NCBI GenBank assembly: GCA_964391015.1
Contig: CAYMKU010000007.1
Location: forward strand, 51,307 to 115,306
Source: XYD12-FULL-36-8 sp964391015
GTDB taxonomy: Bacteria; Bacteroidota; Ignavibacteria; Ignavibacteriales; Ignavibacteriaceae
DNA: 64,000 nucleotides
Direction of reading: 5' to 3'
The translations under genes and the position numbers were made by a program. The notes under the pieces are model-generated. The model worked only from the letters and a program-made list of their open reading frames with translations, made no database searches and was not told the origin of the DNA. Of the stretch, positions 54,090-62,839 are shown one piece after another (the first letter of the stretch is position 1; each line of letters opens with the position of its first letter).

Positions 54090-55505
54090 ATGTCAGAAAA
54101 TAAAATAAATTTAGCAGTAATCGGGGCTGGGCCTGGCGGTTACGCAGCGGCTTTTCTTGCCGCCGATCTTGGAATGAATGTAACTTTAATTGATAAAGAA
54201 AAAAATCCTGGCGGAGTCTGTCTTTACCGCGGTTGCATTCCATCTAAAGCACTTCTTCATGTTGCAAAACTGCTTAGCGAAACTCATGAAGCTAAAGATT
54301 GGGGAATAGAATTCTCCGAACCAAAAATTGATTTGGCAAAACTTAGAAACTGGAAAGGCAGTGTTGTTTCCAAACTGACCGGGGGTCTTGGGCAAGTTAG
54401 TAAACTAAGAAAGATAAACTACATTCAAGGCACAGCAAGTTTTGTCAATTCGGGCACAATTAAAATTCAAAAAGAAAATGGTGAAGAAACTCTTTCCTTT
54501 GATAAAGTAATAATTGCAACCGGGTCAAGAATTGCTACCCTCCCTTCTTTAGAAAGTAAAAGTGGCCGTGTTCTGAATTCATCAACTGCTTTAGATTTAC
54601 CTGTAATCCCAAAATCTTTACTTGTTATTGGCGGTGGATACATTGGACTTGAACTAGGTTCAGTTTATTCCGCTTTAGGAACAAAAGTTTCAGTTGTTGA
54701 AATGATGTCGGGACTACTACCTGGAGCAGACAGAGATTTGGTAATTCATTTGTCAAAACGACTTGAAAAAAGTTTTGAAAAGATTATGCTCGAATCCAAA
54801 GTTATAGAAATGAAAGAAGAATCTGATGGTTTAACGGTAAAAATCAAGAATAAGAATGGCGAGATTGCTGAGCAAAAATATGATTACATATTAATGTCGA
54901 TTGGAAGAAAACCAGATACAAGCGGATTAGGTTTAGAGAATACTCAAGTTAAAGTAAATCAACGCGGCTGGATAATTGTAAATGAGCAGCTGAGAACTGA
55001 CAATCCCAATATTTATGCTATTGGAGATATTGTTGGCGAACCAATGTTGGCGCACAAAGCTTCTCACGAAGGAAGAGTTGCTGTTGAGGCAATAGCCGGA
55101 CACAAAGTTGCATTCGAACCAAAAGCAATTCCTGCTGTAGTATTCACCGATCCCGAAATTGCGTGGGCAGGACTAACCGAAACACAAGCACGAGAAAAAG
55201 AAATTAAATATGAAGTCGCAAAGTTTCCGTGGTCGGCCTCAGGAAGAGCTACTACTTTAGGAAGAATGGATGGAGTAACAAAAATTCTTGTTGAACCTGA
55301 CACACAACGGATTTTAGGAATTGGAATTTGTGGTCCAGGAGCTGGAGAGTTAATTGCTGAAGGAGTATTAGCAATCGAAATGGGAGCAAATCTTACTGAC
55401 TTAAAACTAACAATTCATCCTCATCCTACATTATCAGAAACAGTTATGGAAGCAGCAGAAATGTTTTTCGGACAGAGCACTCATCTTTACAGACCGAAGA
55501 GATAA
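54090..55505 (+). CDS. lpd: Dihydrolipoyl dehydrogenase (PDH E3)
   Basis: The 471-residue flavoprotein has the FAD-binding GAGPGGYAAA motif, the redox-active disulfide in CLYRGCIPSK (CX4C), the NAD site GGGYIGLELGSVY, and the dimer-interface catalytic HPHPTLSE. It reoxidises the lipoyl groups of E2 and makes NADH. It is the third gene of the operon, 100 bases after aceF. Confidence 0.96.
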   Translation: MSENKINLAVIGAGPGGYAAAFLAADLGMNVTLIDKEKNPGGVCLYRGCIPSKALLHVAKLLSETHEAKDWGIEFSEPKIDLAKLRNWKGSVVSKLTGGLGQVSKLRKINYIQGTASFVNSGTIKIQKENGEETLSFDKVIIATGSRIATLPSLESKSGRVLNSSTALDLPVIPKSLLVIGGGYIGLELGSVYSALGTKVSVVEMMSGLLPGADRDLVIHLSKRLEKSFEKIMLESKVIEMKEESDGLTVKIKNKNGEIAEQKYDYILMSIGRKPDTSGLGLENTQVKVNQRGWIIVNEQLRTDNPNIYAIGDIVGEPMLAHKASHEGRVAVEAIAGHKVAFEPKAIPAVVFTDPEIAWAGLTETQAREKEIKYEVAKFPWSASGRATTLGRMDGVTKILVEPDTQRILGIGICGPGAGELIAEGVLAIEMGANLTDLKLTIHPHPTLSETVMEAAEMFFGQSTHLYRPKR

Positions 55506-55510
55506 TAAAG

Positions 55511-55532
55511 TTTAGACACGATACATCCTACC
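55511..55532. repeat. Possible degenerate REP-like repeat after lpd
   Basis: On the minus strand GGTAGGATGTATCG TGTCTAAA resembles a decayed GTAGGGACAT-type palindrome. It lies between convergent genes and could end transcription, but the match is weak. Confidence 0.25.
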
Positions 55533-55536
55533 TTTA

Positions 55537-56727
55537 CTAGATCTTTATTTCAATCTCTTCAATTAATTTTTGAAGCATTGCATTATCGAGAGTTTTCAAT
55601 CCATCCTCGGTAACGCCTTTAGGAAATTCGCCGAGCAATCCAAATATAGTGTTTATAACCATATCCCGCTGTTTACGTGGTACTCTTTTAAGTAAATTCC
55701 ATAGTGTAACACTATTACTCACATCTGCTTTAGTTAGCACCGAAACAAGAACTTCCTCATTATCCCGATTTTTAAAACAATATTCATTTACAGCATTTAC
55801 AAATTCTTTCGAAGAATCATCAAGATAAGGCAACCCAATCCCCGAGTCTGCATCAATTTTACAAATGTGCTTAGGCAAAACAAGCGCTTCTTGGTCACCT
55901 TGTTGGACAGAAACCCAACCATCAATAACTTCTAAGATAGTTGTCGTAGGATTGTTCAGAGAAATTCTAGATTGCCCACCGAGAAAATAATCTGCTATTT
56001 CTCCACCCGGAACATTAATCGTTAGAAATTTTTTAGCTCCATTTTTATCTGTCAAAATTGAACCTTGCAGCAATTGGATATGACCAGATTTCAATCTTTG
56101 GATCCTTGTCCCTGGCTCAATAAAGACACTGCCAACATCAGGAATGTCAACCTGAAGACGACTAATTGCATTAGTTTCAAGTATTTCATCTTCAGTCAAT
56201 TCTCCAAAAGCTTCTGAATGATTACCAATGAACTGAAGTTTCTTAACCTCCCAGGCATTTCCCCTTGAAAAAAATAAATTATAGACAAACGAGAGTACCA
56301 ATAAACCCCCAAGCCCAATCAAAGAATATTTATAAGCAGGTCGTTTTAATTTCTCCAACAGAATGGCTTTTCTACGTTCCCATTCGAGCAGCTTCTGAGC
56401 TTTTTCAAGCTCCTTTCGCTTAGCTTTTTCTTCTTCACTTTCCTCAACTTGCTTTTCTGCTTCTAATTCATCAAGCTCTTCTTTCTGTTTAATGTTCTCC
56501 GCTTTGATATTACTTAATGAATCAAAAATATCCTTCCAGAAATCAGATTGAGGTTTAATATTTCGCGGAAGCTGGTCAACCTTTTTCATTAAATCCTGCA
56601 GTGAAAATAGATACTGGCTGCATTCATTACATTCACTCAAGTGAACCTGAATTTCAGTATTTACCTCAAGCGAAAGGTTTTCATCAAAGTAGTCATTTAA
56701 TAGAATCTTAATTTCGTCGTGTGTCAT
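55537..56727 (-). CDS. Membrane anti-sigma factor with zinc finger and FecR-like domain
   Basis: The 396-residue protein begins with a cytoplasmic anti-sigma zinc finger (HLSECNEC, the HX3CX2C pattern, about residues 29-36), then a long charged coiled-coil (about 75-125), a transmembrane helix (SLIGLGGLLVLSFVYNLFF, about 135-155) and a FecR-like periplasmic domain (VGSVFIEPGTRIQRL, GQSRISLNNPTTTILEVIDGWVSVQQGD). Its start overlaps the sigma gene stop by four bases (ATGA). It should hold the sigma factor at the membrane and release it on a periplasmic signal. The FecR-like domain on an HxxxCxxC anti-sigma is an unusual combination in the families I know. Confidence 0.82.
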   Translation of the reverse strand: MTHDEIKILLNDYFDENLSLEVNTEIQVHLSECNECSQYLFSLQDLMKKVDQLPRNIKPQSDFWKDIFDSLSNIKAENIKQKEELDELEAEKQVEESEEEKAKRKELEKAQKLLEWERRKAILLEKLKRPAYKYSLIGLGGLLVLSFVYNLFFSRGNAWEVKKLQFIGNHSEAFGELTEDEILETNAISRLQVDIPDVGSVFIEPGTRIQRLKSGHIQLLQGSILTDKNGAKKFLTINVPGGEIADYFLGGQSRISLNNPTTTILEVIDGWVSVQQGDQEALVLPKHICKIDADSGIGLPYLDDSSKEFVNAVNEYCFKNRDNEEVLVSVLTKADVSNSVTLWNLLKRVPRKQRDMVINTIFGLLGEFPKGVTEDGLKTLDNAMLQKLIEEIEIKI

Positions 56728-57218
56728 TCTTCAGTAAGCTGGATTAAATTTTCGCGAGTTTCCACAAGCAAAGATTTTATTTCCTTGCTGGTAATTCCTG
56801 AAAGTTTAGAAATATCTTCGATGGCAAAATTTTCAATATCATGCAGAATAAAAATCAACTTATTCTTAAAGTCCAATTTTTGAATTGCATTTTCAAGAGG
56901 GTGCAAATCTAATAATTCATTTCTGGATTGATTATCTGATGGTTTTTTTTCTATACCAATCTCATCAACGACAGTTTTGATTCCTATTTTCTTAAACCAA
57001 ATAAGAATGGGCATGAATTCATCTTTATTGGAAATTTGCTGCCAAGCGTTTACATAAACTTTTTTAGTTAAATTTTCTGCTGAAGATCGATCCCCAACGA
57101 GCCGAAGAATTAATGCATAAATTTGTTCTAACGTCATCTGGTATAGTTGCTGGAAGGCAGAATTATTGCCAAGTTTAGCATTCAGAACTAATGCTTTTAT
57201 TAACTTATTGTCTTGCAT
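56724..57218 (-). CDS. ECF-like RNA polymerase sigma factor
   Basis: This 164-residue sigma-70-family factor has a region 2 (NAKLGNNSAFQQLYQMTLEQIYALILRL, ENLTKKVYVNAWQQ) and a region 4 with a helix-turn-helix (IEDISKLSGITSKEIKSLL). It is shorter and more divergent than most ECF factors; region 2.4 is weak. It is immediately followed by its probable anti-sigma factor. Target genes are unknown. Confidence 0.82.
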   Translation of the reverse strand: MQDNKLIKALVLNAKLGNNSAFQQLYQMTLEQIYALILRLVGDRSSAENLTKKVYVNAWQQISNKDEFMPILIWFKKIGIKTVVDEIGIEKKPSDNQSRNELLDLHPLENAIQKLDFKNKLIFILHDIENFAIEDISKLSGITSKEIKSLLVETRENLIQLTEE

Positions 57219-57294
57219 TTGTTTTCAATAACATGAGCCGAAATTTTCTCGTGGCTAATTTACGGCTTAATGATTAAATAAATCAAATGCTTTC

Positions 57295-59400
57295 TTACTT
57301 TTTCTTTGAATTTGTGATATGATACTCGCCCTCTATCTCACTTTTTAAATCCTGTTCTGAAGTAATCGGCAACTTACAACTAAAACTTTCACAGATATAA
57401 ACTGTCGCATTATCTTCGGGGGGATACGGGTCACTGTATTCAGCGATTGTTGATAGTGAATTTGCAGTTTTCATATTCTTACAAAGAATAACTTTGTTTG
57501 GGATGAAATTTTCTCTCAACATTTTCAGGTACTGTTTAATTTGACCTTCATTGTTTCCCACTACAAGTATTTCTCTTGAGGGACCAATATAAAAATCAAG
57601 CCCCGAAAGAAAATGCGTATGTGCCCCAGGGGATAATTTAATTGCCTCTGAAAAAGTTTTAATCATTCGAGAAGCTTTTTCTTCAAACTCACTATTTCCT
57701 GTAAATTTATAAAGTCGGATTAAATTATTCAGAGCAACTGAATTTCCAGATGGTATTGCTCCATCATAAATTTCTTTTTGACGAACTAATAATTCCTCGT
57801 TATCGGAAGACGTAAAGAAGAATCCTCCTCTTTCACTATCCCAAAAATATTCTATTAAAGCATTTTGAAATTGAAGTGCTCTGCTTAAACATTCAACTTC
57901 AAAAGTTGTCTCATACAAATCAAGCAACGCAGCAATAAAGAAAGTATAGTCGTCGAGGTTCCCAGTTATTTCTGCTTTTCCATCTCTATAACGATGCACA
58001 AGTCTGCCTTTTGATGAAACCATATTATTCATTATGAACTTTACTGATGATTTTGCCACCTCAACATATTTACTCTCATCAAAGACTTGCGCAGCTTTTG
58101 CAAATGCCGAAATCATTAAACTGTTCCAGTCGGTTAATATTTTATCATCTTTGAAAGGATGAATTCTTTTTCTTCGCACATCAAATAATTTCTTCAGAGC
58201 CGAACCTATCTTTTTTTCAAATTCATTTTTACTTATTTGATATTTCGAACAAACCTCAGAAACACTCTTTGTTATATTGAGAATATTACTCCCAGCTTTT
58301 TCTCTCTGAGCGGAATCAATCCAGTTTCCTTTTCGTTCAGTGTTGAAATAATAGCTGAACATTTGAGAATCTTCCCTTAAAATTTCATTTATTTCCTCTG
58401 CCATCCACAGATAATATTTCCCTTCTTCACCTTCGCTGTCAGCATCTTCAGCGGAATAAAACCCACCGCCTTCGGGAGAAGTCATATCCCTACTTACATA
58501 TTCAAGAATCTCAATCGCAGTTTTTTTGTACAGGTCATTTTTTGTTGCTTGATAAGCTTCAATATAAGCTATTGCAAGCAGGGCTTGATCATAGAGCATC
58601 TTTTCGAAATGAGGAACTAACCAAACTGAGTCGGTTGAATAACGATGAAAACCATAACCAACATGATCATAAATTCCACCAAGACGCATTTGGTGCAGAG
58701 TTTTTTCAACCATAAAAAGAGCATGATCGTTTTTATTCCTTTTCCAATATCTTAAAAGAAAGGTTAAATTGTGCGGAGTCGGAAATTTAGGTGCTTTTCC
58801 AAACCCACCACTTGTAGAATCAAATCTCTGTGATAATTCATTAAATGCTCGATCTAGGATTTCACTTGATAGTAATTCTTCACCAACAAAGTTAGATGAA
58901 GAGATCAATAAGTTGGAAATTTCATTTGCAGATTTTAATATTTCATCCTGTTTCGTTTTCCATGCCACATCTAATTTGGGAATTAAATCCATCATTCCTG
59001 CTCTTCCGTATCTGCCTAGCTTGGGGAAATATGTGCCAGCAAAAAATGGTTTTTTGTCAGAAGTCATGACGATTGTTAATGGCCAACCGCCGCTGCCTGT
59101 CATCATTTGGCAGACAGTCATGTAAACTCCATCAATATCTGGACGCTCCTCGCGATCAACTTTTATGGAAACAAATGTTTCATTCATTAGCTTTGCCACT
59201 TCATCATCCTCAAATGATTCTTTTTCCATCACATGACACCAATGACATGCTGCATAACCTATAGAAAGAAAAATTGGTTTATTTTCATCATGGGCTTTTT
59301 TAAATGCTTCGTCACACCATGAATACCACTCAACGGGGTTGTAAGCATGCTGCAATAGATAAGGACTTTTCTCTCTAATGAGTCTGTTTGGTTTGGACAT
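57295..59400 (-). CDS. SPATA20/YyaL-type thioredoxin-domain protein (DUF255)
   Basis: Starting at the ATG at 59400 gives 701 residues beginning MSKPNRLIREKSPYLLQHAYNPVEW, the conserved opening of this family. A start at 59490 would add 30 residues of a very different, non-conserved kind. The thioredoxin-like N-domain has the motif CHWCHVM, and the C-terminal part (about 200-700) is a glycosidase-like alpha/alpha toroid with VPHFEKMLYDQA and EDADSEGEEGKYY. Family members are known from bacteria to man; the activity is unknown. It may act as a disulfide oxidoreductase or cofactor protein. Confidence 0.93.
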   Translation of the reverse strand: MSKPNRLIREKSPYLLQHAYNPVEWYSWCDEAFKKAHDENKPIFLSIGYAACHWCHVMEKESFEDDEVAKLMNETFVSIKVDREERPDIDGVYMTVCQMMTGSGGWPLTIVMTSDKKPFFAGTYFPKLGRYGRAGMMDLIPKLDVAWKTKQDEILKSANEISNLLISSSNFVGEELLSSEILDRAFNELSQRFDSTSGGFGKAPKFPTPHNLTFLLRYWKRNKNDHALFMVEKTLHQMRLGGIYDHVGYGFHRYSTDSVWLVPHFEKMLYDQALLAIAYIEAYQATKNDLYKKTAIEILEYVSRDMTSPEGGGFYSAEDADSEGEEGKYYLWMAEEINEILREDSQMFSYYFNTERKGNWIDSAQREKAGSNILNITKSVSEVCSKYQISKNEFEKKIGSALKKLFDVRRKRIHPFKDDKILTDWNSLMISAFAKAAQVFDESKYVEVAKSSVKFIMNNMVSSKGRLVHRYRDGKAEITGNLDDYTFFIAALLDLYETTFEVECLSRALQFQNALIEYFWDSERGGFFFTSSDNEELLVRQKEIYDGAIPSGNSVALNNLIRLYKFTGNSEFEEKASRMIKTFSEAIKLSPGAHTHFLSGLDFYIGPSREILVVGNNEGQIKQYLKMLRENFIPNKVILCKNMKTANSLSTIAEYSDPYPPEDNATVYICESFSCKLPITSEQDLKSEIEGEYHITNSKKK

Positions 59401-59573
59401 AATTTGTTTTTTGAAAATAGCTATGGAAATTAATTTCAAATCTTTTTCAAGATAGCCAACAATTTCTTTTTTACAAAACCCAGCTTCCAAGAATCAGATT
59501 CTGTCTTTGTAATCAAAAGGTATTTTAATAATTTAGCATCATATTTAGAATAAAAAACTTTTTGGATTTACCA

Positions 59574-60305
59574 ATGGAAACAAAAAATAATCACATTATT
59601 TCTTTTTTAATTTTAAGTATTGGATTAATTCTTTGTTCAATAATATTTGTTACCGCTTGGAGAGCCAATTATCGTTCAAATCAAACAATAACTGTAACTG
59701 GTTCAGCTAAAAAGGATATAACCTCAGACTTGGGAATTTTAAGAGGTGCAATAACCGTTGAAGCACCAACGGCTGAATCAGCATTCCAAGAATTAAAAAG
59801 ACAAAAACCAGTTTTAATTTCTTACCTCACAGCAAACGGTTTTCCGGAAAAGGAAATTGAATTCTTTACAATGAACAGTTATCCGAATTATGAAATTAGC
59901 CCAAACGGTTATCAGACCGGTAAAATTCGCTCTTATACTTACAGTCAACGAATTGAGATTAAATCAATTGATGTATATAAAATAAAATCTATTTCGCTTG
60001 AAATTCCTTCCTTGATAGAAAAGGGCGTTAACTTCAGTGTAGAAATGCCGGAATATCATTATACAAAAATTGCCGATGTGAAAATCGAGATTCAAGCGGA
60101 AGCCGCAAAAGATGCAATGAACAGAGCACTCAGAATTGCACAGTCAACCAACAGAGAATTGGGCCCAATGCGAAGCGCACGAATGGGAGTTATTCAAATC
60201 ACTCCTCAATTATCAAATCAAGTTTCAGATTATGGTGTAAACGATCTCAGCTCAATCGAAAAAGAAGTTACAGCTGTTGTAAGCGCTTCTTTTGAAATAG
60301 AATAA
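59574..60305 (+). CDS. SIMPL-domain protein (DUF541)
   Basis: Starting at the ATG at 59574 the protein has 243 residues with an N-terminal membrane/signal segment (ISFLILSIGLILCSIIFVTAW). The SIMPL domain begins TITVTGSAKKDITSDLG and ends DYGVNDLSSIEKEVTAVVSASFEI. SIMPL proteins are periplasmic, form beta-rich oligomers and are linked to oxidative stress or kinase signalling. A TTG at 59562 would add four residues and is rejected. It starts 28 bases before the cytochrome c gene. Confidence 0.9.
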   Translation: METKNNHIISFLILSIGLILCSIIFVTAWRANYRSNQTITVTGSAKKDITSDLGILRGAITVEAPTAESAFQELKRQKPVLISYLTANGFPEKEIEFFTMNSYPNYEISPNGYQTGKIRSYTYSQRIEIKSIDVYKIKSISLEIPSLIEKGVNFSVEMPEYHYTKIADVKIEIQAEAAKDAMNRALRIAQSTNRELGPMRSARMGVIQITPQLSNQVSDYGVNDLSSIEKEVTAVVSASFEIE

Positions 60306-60332
60306 TTTTTTAACTACTTATAGTAAATCATA

Positions 60333-60752
60333 ATGACAAAACCTCAAATTTGGGTCGCTGCGTTTTTAGCATTATTCATACTCTTATTTTTATTGCAGAA
60401 AGCAACAAAAGATGAGAATCCACAAAGTTCAAAAATCGGAATGAACACAGTTCCACAATCAAATATGTCATCACAAAATTTGAGCGCTGAAGAATTAATA
60501 TCAAGAATTGGATGTATTAATTGTCATGGTTCGAATTTAACGGGAACAATGAAAGGTCCAGGTTTAGCTGGAATAAGTAAATTTTGGAGCCGCGACCAAT
60601 TGATAAATTATCTGCGTAATCCTAATTCATTCATGAGCTCTGAAAGATTTAAAGAATACAAACAAAAGTATCCTAATGTAATTATGCCTTCCTATAATAA
60701 CATTGATGTGAAAGACTTGGGAAAAATTGCAGAGTATTTACTACAATTATAG
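60333..60752 (+). CDS. Monoheme cytochrome c, membrane-anchored
   Basis: The 139-residue protein has an N-terminal anchor (IWVAAFLALFILLFLLQ), then CINCH (residues about 62-66), a GTMKGPGLAGISKFW segment, and the sixth ligand Met in NVIMPSYNNI near the C-terminus. Thus it is an ordinary His/Met class I cytochrome c. It is probably a respiratory electron shuttle. It shares a transcript with the SIMPL gene. Confidence 0.9.
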   Translation: MTKPQIWVAAFLALFILLFLLQKATKDENPQSSKIGMNTVPQSNMSSQNLSAEELISRIGCINCHGSNLTGTMKGPGLAGISKFWSRDQLINYLRNPNSFMSSERFKEYKQKYPNVIMPSYNNIDVKDLGKIAEYLLQL

Positions 60753-60778
60753 AGTTCTGAATTCGTAAAAAATAATTT

Positions 60779-60801
60779 GTCGCAGGTGTGAATCCTGCGA
60801 C
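60779..60801. terminator. Hairpin between convergent cytochrome c and aldolase genes
   Basis: The arms GTCGCAGG and CCTGCGAC are a perfect 8-bp stem, extended imperfectly by flanking AT-rich bases. It is REP-like and may act as a terminator for both genes. Confidence 0.6.
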
Positions 60802-60814
60802 TACAAAATTATAT

Positions 60815-61864
60815 TTACGCTACAGTAATTTCCTTTTCTAAATAGACATCTTGAATAATATTCAAAAGCTGCACGCCTTCCTTCATTGGGCGTTGAAAAG
60901 CTTTTCTTCCAGAAATTAATCCCATACCACCGGCGCGTTTGTTAATCACTGCTGTTTTTGCAGCTTCACCAAAATCATTCTCACCTGAGGCACCGCCACT
61001 ATTAATTAAACCGATTCTTCCCATATAACAATTAATAACCTGGTATCGTGTCAAATCAATCGGATGATCAGAAGATAAATCGGAATACACTTTTTTATGA
61101 GTCTTACCGAACTTCAACGCATCGTACCCCCCATTATTCTCAGGTAATTTTTGCTTTATAATGTCCGCCTCAATTGTTACACCGAGATGATTTGCTTGTC
61201 CTGTCAAATCAGCAGAAACATGATAATCTTTCTCTTTTGTTTTAAACGCTGAATTCCTTAGATAACACCAAAGAATTGTTGCCATTCCTAATTCATGTGC
61301 ATACTGGAAGGCCTCGCTGACTTCAATAATTTGCCGTGCACTTTCCTCTGAACCAAAATAAATTGTTGCACCTACAGCAGCAGCACCTAAATCGTATGAT
61401 TGTCTTACACCAGCAAACATAATTTGATCATACTTGTTTGGATAAGTTAATAATTCGTTGTGGTTAAGCTTTACAACAAATGGAATCTTATGAGCATATT
61501 TTCTTGAAACAGCTCCAAGCACTCCAACTGTTGAAGCAACTGCATTACAGCCGCCTTCGATTGCAAGCTTTACAATGTTCTCGGGATCAAAGTAAATTGG
61601 ATTTGGTGCGAAGGAAGCTCCGCCCGAATGTTCAATTCCTTGATCAACCGGAAGAATTGAAACGTAGCCTGTTCCAGCCAAACGTCCAGTCTGACAAATC
61701 CATTCAAGATTTTTTAGAACATTAATGTTCCGATTTGTTAACGCAAATACCCTATCAACAAAATCTGATCCAGGGAGGTTTAATTGTTCTTTGGGAAATT
61801 TAGCTTTATATGTAAGAAGTGATTCGGCTTCACTTCCTAAAAGTTCTTTGATTTTTGATAACAT
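60815..61864 (-). CDS. fbaB: Class I fructose-bisphosphate aldolase (DhnA/FbaB type)
   Basis: The 349-residue enzyme belongs to the bacterial/archaeal class I aldolases that use a Schiff-base lysine. Visible landmarks are ILPVDQGIEHSGGASF near the start, the lysine in FVVKLNHN, the RNSAF loop, and GRIGLINSGGASGEND. It cleaves fructose 1,6-bisphosphate and, with pyk, belongs to glycolysis. A promoter with 17-base spacing lies upstream, and GGAG sits seven bases before the ATG. Confidence 0.93.
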   Translation of the reverse strand: MLSKIKELLGSEAESLLTYKAKFPKEQLNLPGSDFVDRVFALTNRNINVLKNLEWICQTGRLAGTGYVSILPVDQGIEHSGGASFAPNPIYFDPENIVKLAIEGGCNAVASTVGVLGAVSRKYAHKIPFVVKLNHNELLTYPNKYDQIMFAGVRQSYDLGAAAVGATIYFGSEESARQIIEVSEAFQYAHELGMATILWCYLRNSAFKTKEKDYHVSADLTGQANHLGVTIEADIIKQKLPENNGGYDALKFGKTHKKVYSDLSSDHPIDLTRYQVINCYMGRIGLINSGGASGENDFGEAAKTAVINKRAGGMGLISGRKAFQRPMKEGVQLLNIIQDVYLEKEITVA

Positions 61865-61901
61865 AATATTTCTCCGTTTTTAATTGTTCGTTTTTATGAA
61901 T

Positions 61902-61932
61902 CAAAAATAAGTTTTATAAGAATGGTATTCAA
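61902..61932 (-). promoter_or_regulatory. Promoter of the aldolase gene
   Basis: On the minus strand TTGAAT (61927-61932) is followed by 17 bases and TATTTT (61904-61909), continuing to TATTTTTG, again the TAnnTTTG form. The transcript would start near 61897, about 33 bases before the ATG. Confidence 0.65.
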
Positions 61933-62001
61933 TGAAGAGTTAAGATAAATTTCAGGAAGATTAAAGAATAGAGTTATATTCCGAAGCAGTAAATAAAGTT
62001 A

Positions 62002-62044
62002 ACCCAGTTCCCCAGAACTTGGTATCAAACTAAGGGAACCGGGT
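62002..62044 (-). terminator. Hairpin after the secreted 140-residue protein gene
   Basis: On the minus strand the arms ACCCGGTTCCC and GGGAACTGGGT pair over 11 bases with one G-U wobble and a 21-base loop. The stem follows the stop at 62059 by 15 bases; a short T-rich stretch follows. It fits a terminator or 3' stabiliser. Confidence 0.6.
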
Positions 62045-62058
62045 AATCGCAGAAGAAT

Positions 62059-62481
62059 TTATTTTTCTATAATTTCAACAATGGCGCTTGCTACCGTTTC
62101 GTCATCATCATCAAGTAAAAATACTCTGTAGAATCCTGGATCTTCAAAGTTCATATCGCTCTCATCATTTTTTGAGAAATAAACATATTTCATATCCGGT
62201 TCTAGGGTATAAGCAAACTTTTTGTAGTACTCAAACTTATCCTTCTTGAAATTATACTTATCAAATTGAATGTGAACATCCTTCAAATTCATTTTGTAAT
62301 CGGATTTCACAACAACTGTTAAGTATCCTGTTGTGAATCTATCGCTTATTCCTACCTCACCATTCTTGCCATACTTTTCGCAGAAATACATTGCTGGTTG
62401 TTCCTGCGCGAAGATTTCTACCCTTAAGCCAATGAATAAAAACAGAAAGAAAAGTGTCGAAAAGAGGGTCCGATTTTTCAT
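62059..62481 (-). CDS. Secreted protein of unknown function
   Basis: The 140-residue protein has a signal peptide (FSTLFFLFLFIGLRVEIFA) and a single domain with alternating strands: EVGISDRFTTGYLTVVVKSD, VHIQFDKYNFKKDKFEYYKKF, GFYRVFLLDDDDETVASAIVEI. This resembles small Bacteroidetes periplasmic beta-sandwich domains, but I cannot name it. A ribosome site AGGAG lies eight bases before the ATG. Confidence 0.7.
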   Translation of the reverse strand: MKNRTLFSTLFFLFLFIGLRVEIFAQEQPAMYFCEKYGKNGEVGISDRFTTGYLTVVVKSDYKMNLKDVHIQFDKYNFKKDKFEYYKKFAYTLEPDMKYVYFSKNDESDMNFEDPGFYRVFLLDDDDETVASAIVEIIEK

Positions 62482-62839
62482 TTAATGCTCCTATGATATT
62501 TTTTGAAATAATGTTAATTAAATACCTGCAAAATCATACCAAAAAAAATTGTCATAAGGTTCGTTTTTTTTAAGATTTTCCAAGGATTTGCTCCCTTAAA
62601 ACACATTAGAAGGTAAATTTGCTTCAGGAAATGAGTAATATTCAAGAATAGCCAAACTTAAATCACTAGATCACAACAAGTAAGTAAATACACTGCATAT
62701 TGAAGTACACATGAATCTTTATTTAAATATTAATATTTTTTTTTAAATATCCAATGAAATAAATCACATTTTAAAGAAAATTCTTTTAGATGATACTGCT
62801 TTGAACTAATTTCGCTTTGCAAAAAAAATTTGTTAGATA
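62482..62839. other. AT-rich spacer between divergent genes
   Basis: This 358-base spacer holds no reading frame worth calling and no tRNA. It is very AT-rich and must contain the promoters for the secreted protein (minus) and the HAD phosphatase (plus); I saw no -35/-10 pair of good quality. Confidence 0.6.

Noticed and set aside
60771..60810. tRNA-like GGTGTGAATCC segment
   Set aside because: It resembles a T-arm only because of the REP-like hairpin; no acceptor, D or anticodon arms are found around it.
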